Source: Clostridia bacterium (GTDB lineage: Bacteria > Bacillota > Clostridia > Oscillospirales > CAG-272). From it: a stretch of DNA of 64,000 bases. The first letter of the stretch is position 1, and each line of letters begins with the position of its first letter. The translations under genes and the position numbers were made by a program. The notes beneath the pieces were generated by a model. It ran no database searches and had not been told where the DNA came from. It worked only from the letters and a program-made list of their open reading frames with translations. The DNA is taken from contig JAFUQP010000028.1 in assembly GCA_017472305.1 (NCBI GenBank), forward strand, positions 1-64,000, given 5' to 3'. Of this stretch, positions 61,729-64,000 are shown piece after piece.

Positions 61729-61748
61729 ATCCCCTATGGAGCAGGAAA

Positions 61749-62513
61749 ATGAGAGCAGTCATAAAAATAGGAACATCAACCCTGACACACCAGAACGGCT
61801 CGGTCAACATCAGGAGAATCGAGTCGCTATGCAAGATTATCAGCGATATAAAGAACTCGGGAGCCGAGATTGTACTCGTTTCATCGGGTGCTATCGGTAT
61901 GGGCGTAGGAAAGCTCCGCCTCGGCGCGCGCCCCTCGGATATCGCGGGCAAGCAGGCATGTGCGGCGGTCGGTCAGTGCGAGCTGATGTATATTTACGAC
62001 AAGCTCTTTGCCGAATATAATCACACCGTGGCACAGCTGCTTCTGACTGCGCCCGACCTCGACTCTGAGGACAGACACGAGAAGTTCAATAACACAATAG
62101 AGAGGCTGCTGCTTCTCGGAGTTTTGCCGATTATCAACGAAAACGACACGGTTGCCACCGAGGAAATCGAATTCGGTGACAACGACACTCTCGCCGCGCG
62201 GATTGCGGTGAGTATTAAGGCAGACCTACTCGTTCTGCTATCGGACATCGACGGACTCTACACAGCCGACCCGAGAAAGCACAAGGACGCAAGGCTCATT
62301 ACCGAGGTCAGAGAGCTTAACGGCGAGATTATGTCGCTTGCTGAGGGCGCCGGCTCCTCGCTCGGCACGGGCGGTATGGAAACGAAGCTTCGCGCGGCAA
62401 AAATCGCGACCGAGTGCGGCACTGATATGATTATTGCAAACGGCGAGCGTCCCGAGCTTATCTACGACATCTTCGACGGTGTACCCACGGGCACGCGCTT
62501 TTACTCGAAATAA
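61749..62513 (+). CDS. proB: Glutamate 5-kinase
   Basis: 254 residues. First step of proline synthesis: glutamate plus ATP to glutamyl 5-phosphate. Amino-acid-kinase fold with VIKIGTSTLT, VSSGAIGMGVGKL, NENDTVATEEIEFGDND, LLSDIDGLYTADPR and GTGGMETKLRAAKIA. The short form, without the C-terminal PUA domain of the E. coli enzyme, which is usual for many Firmicutes. GGAGCAGG upstream of the ATG at 61749. proA begins nine bases after its stop. Confidence 0.95.
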   Translation: MRAVIKIGTSTLTHQNGSVNIRRIESLCKIISDIKNSGAEIVLVSSGAIGMGVGKLRLGARPSDIAGKQACAAVGQCELMYIYDKLFAEYNHTVAQLLLTAPDLDSEDRHEKFNNTIERLLLLGVLPIINENDTVATEEIEFGDNDTLAARIAVSIKADLLVLLSDIDGLYTADPRKHKDARLITEVRELNGEIMSLAEGAGSSLGTGGMETKLRAAKIATECGTDMIIANGERPELIYDIFDGVPTGTRFYSK

Positions 62514-62522
62514 GGAGAGAAA

Positions 62523-63788
62523 ATGGAAGAAAACAAAACCCTCGCCCTCTGTAAGGTTGCCCGCGCGGCGGTGCGCGAGCTTATCGGAGTGGACGACGAA
62601 AAGATAAACAAGGCTCTTAAGCTTATGGCTGACGAGCTTGTACGCGACACCAACAGAATACTCGTGGCAAACGCGCTCGACCTCGATGCGGCAAAGGCTA
62701 CAATCTCAGAGGTTATGCTTGACAGGCTTCGTCTTGACCCCTCGCGTATACGCGCTATGGCGGACGGAATCCGCGAGATTGCAAAGCTTCCCTCGCCCCT
62801 CGGCAGAGTGCTTGAAACCGTTGACAGACCTAACGGACTGAAAATCGAGAAGGTTTCGGTGCCGATTGGTGTAATTGCCATAATATACGAGTCGCGCCCC
62901 AACGTAACCTCCGACGCGGCCGCTCTTGCGCTGAAGTCGGGCAACGTATGTATTCTTAAGTCGGGCAAGGAAGCCCACCGCTCGGCGGCGGCTATAGTCG
63001 AGGCAATGAAGCGCGGACTTCGCCGCGCGGGACTCACCGAACACGCGGTAAGCCTTGTTCCGGACGTTACGCGAGAGGGCGCTAATACCCTTATGCGCGC
63101 GACGGGGCTCGTTGACCTGCTTATTCCGAGAGGAGGCGCGGGGCTTATCCGTGCCTGTGTTGAGAACGCGACCGTTCCAACACTTGAAACAGGTACGGGA
63201 ATTTGCCATATCTTCGTTGACAGAGATGCCGATATCGAGAAGGCTCTTTCTATTATCAACAACGCGAAAACCAGCCGCCCCTCGGTCTGCAACGCCTGCG
63301 AGGTCTGCCTCGTTGATGCCGATATTGCAGGGGAGCTGCTACCGAGGCTTCGCGAGCTGCTCGTGGACAGAAGAATTGCCGAGGGCAAGACTCCCGTTGA
63401 GCTAAGGCTTGACGAAAAAGCCGCACATATCATTGACGGCACTATGGCAGGTGACGCTGACTTCGACACCGAGTTTTTAGACTATATCCTTGCAGTCAAG
63501 GTTGTGTCGGGACTTGCAGAGGCGGTAGAGCATATCGCTCTTCACTCAACGCACCACTCCGAGGCGATAATCACCGAGAACGAGGCGGCGGCGCGTGTGT
63601 TCTGTGCAGGGGTTGACTCGGCGGCGGTATACATCAACGCCTCGACGAGATTTACCGACGGCGGTGAGTTCGGACTCGGCTGCGAGATGGGTATTTCCAC
63701 TCAGAAGCTTCACGCAAGAGGCCCTCTCGGTATCAGAGAGCTGACGACCTACAAGTATATAATAAGCGGAAACGGACAGATAAGATAA
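62523..63788 (+). CDS. proA: Glutamate-5-semialdehyde dehydrogenase
   Basis: 421 residues. Reduces glutamyl 5-phosphate to the semialdehyde with NADPH. Family blocks: [58 protein letters not shown], and the catalytic Cys256 in [10 protein letters not shown]-terminal [25 protein letters not shown] is cut here to its key parts, EFGLG and [18 protein letters not shown] lies before the ATG. Middle gene of proBAC. Confidence 0.96.
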   Translation: MEENKTLALCKVARAAVRELIGVDDEKINKALKLMADELVRDTNRILVANALDLDAAKATISEVMLDRLRLDPSRIRAMADGIREIAKLPSPLGRVLETVDRPNGLKIEKVSVPIGVIAIIYESRPNVTSDAAALALKSGNVCILKSGKEAHRSAAAIVEAMKRGLRRAGLTEHAVSLVPDVTREGANTLMRATGLVDLLIPRGGAGLIRACVENATVPTLETGTGICHIFVDRDADIEKALSIINNAKTSRPSVCNACEVCLVDADIAGELLPRLRELLVDRRIAEGKTPVELRLDEKAAHIIDGTMAGDADFDTEFLDYILAVKVVSGLAEAVEHIALHSTHHSEAIITENEAAARVFCAGVDSAAVYINASTRFTDGGEFGLGCEMGISTQKLHARGPLGIRELTTYKYIISGNGQIR

Positions 63789-63873
63789 CGCTATGCTCTT
63801 CGGAAATCAGCACGGCGGCGCAGTGCCGACCTTGCGATTAAGGTTCGGAAAGAGAGCAGAACAGGAGAGAAAA
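63789..63873 (+). other. Structured spacer between proA and proC
   Basis: 85 bp that can fold as a junction: GCTCTT / AAGAGAGC closing (63795-63800, 63851-63858), with GCAC/GTGC and ACCTT/AAGGT hairpins inside, followed by the proC ribosome site AGGAGAG. Confidence 0.4.
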
Positions 63874-64000
63874 ATGAAGGTAGGATTTATTGGTTGCGGT
63901 AATATGGGCGGTGCGCTCGCACGCGCCGTAATATCGGTAATGCAAACTAATGTTTACGTAAACGACTATGACAAGGAGAAGGCAGAGGCGTTTTGCAGGG
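63874..64000 (+). CDS. proC: Pyrroline-5-carboxylate reductase (5' part)
   Basis: The first 42 residues only, cut by the window edge. Start MKVGFIGCGNMGGALARAV is the Rossmann NADP-binding motif of ProC (GFIGxGNMG), followed by VYVNDYDKEKAE where the second strand and its polar end would lie. Reduces pyrroline-5-carboxylate to proline, completing the pathway of the two genes upstream. ATG at 63874 with AGGAGAG about five bases before it. Confidence 0.92.
   Translation, partial: MKVGFIGCGNMGGALARAVISVMQTNVYVNDYDKEKAEAFCR

Overview
The window looks like a chromosome segment of an anaerobic gut-type member of the Clostridia (Bacillota), possibly from a metagenome-assembled genome. Support: Gram-positive style sigma-A promoters (TTGACA, 17-bp spacer, TATAAT) and AGGAGG-like ribosome sites throughout; a PPi-type phosphofructokinase; a TPP riboswitch on a ThiT-type ECF transporter; the trmK-nif3 pair; a DUF1858 protein; a BspA-like leucine-rich-repeat lipoprotein; and aromatic amino acid fermentation genes (iorA, iorB, paaK, ACT). 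Coding density is high, and the core is G+C-rich (35 of 60 bases in one sampled line of tdh). I saw no rRNA, tRNA, CRISPR array or transposase gene. The exact genus cannot be read from the sequence.

Layout. 1-392: start of a MsmX/UgpC-like sugar ABC ATPase (minus). 745-2925: GH36 alpha-galactosidase. 3064-5770: tpiA and pgk (minus), separated by about 630 bp of tandem and dispersed repeats. 5970-6542: TetR-like regulator. 7061-19871: a cell-surface island with a 2425-residue mosaic lipoprotein, a cytoplasmic paralogue of one of its domains behind a structured leader, and a duplicated cassette (49-residue peptide plus secreted protein). 20052-27487: an operon for aryl or acyl acid metabolism (acyl-CoA ligase, Na+/solute symporter, IorAB, phenylacetate-CoA ligase, ACT protein). 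27615-27766: a hairpin RNA with its own promoter and terminator, then the LRR lipoprotein. 30766-33925: methionine gamma-lyase-like enzyme, thiN, TPP riboswitch and thiT. 34278-38100 (minus): pfp, a divergent SOD-like protein, hslO and a methyltransferase. 38237-43551 (minus): a three-gene TerB / BrxD-like ATPase / Lhr-like helicase cassette, the best candidate for a poorly described DNA-processing or defence system. 43738-47755 (minus): orphan protein, cca, a hydrolase-fold protein without nucleophile, and a radical SAM enzyme. 47944-48636: pnuC.

48712-51547 holds a second accessory locus: a small structured RNA, and an A+T-rich two-gene islet whose regulator joins an XRE helix-turn-helix to a C-terminal HEPN-like motif, with a perfect palindrome over its own promoter. 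From 51731 the core resumes: LysR regulator, tdh and kbl (threonine to glycine plus acetyl-CoA), galT, nif3, trmK, DUF1858 (minus), prfB, a MATE exporter (minus), and proB-proA-proC running off the right edge.

Together the core genes suit a fermenter living on galactosides and amino acids. Glycolysis is represented by tpiA, pgk and pfp, galactose use by the alpha-galactosidase and galT, threonine breakdown by tdh-kbl, and aromatic 2-oxo acid oxidation by iorAB with CoA ligases. All assignments are by reading the sequence; no database search was possible.
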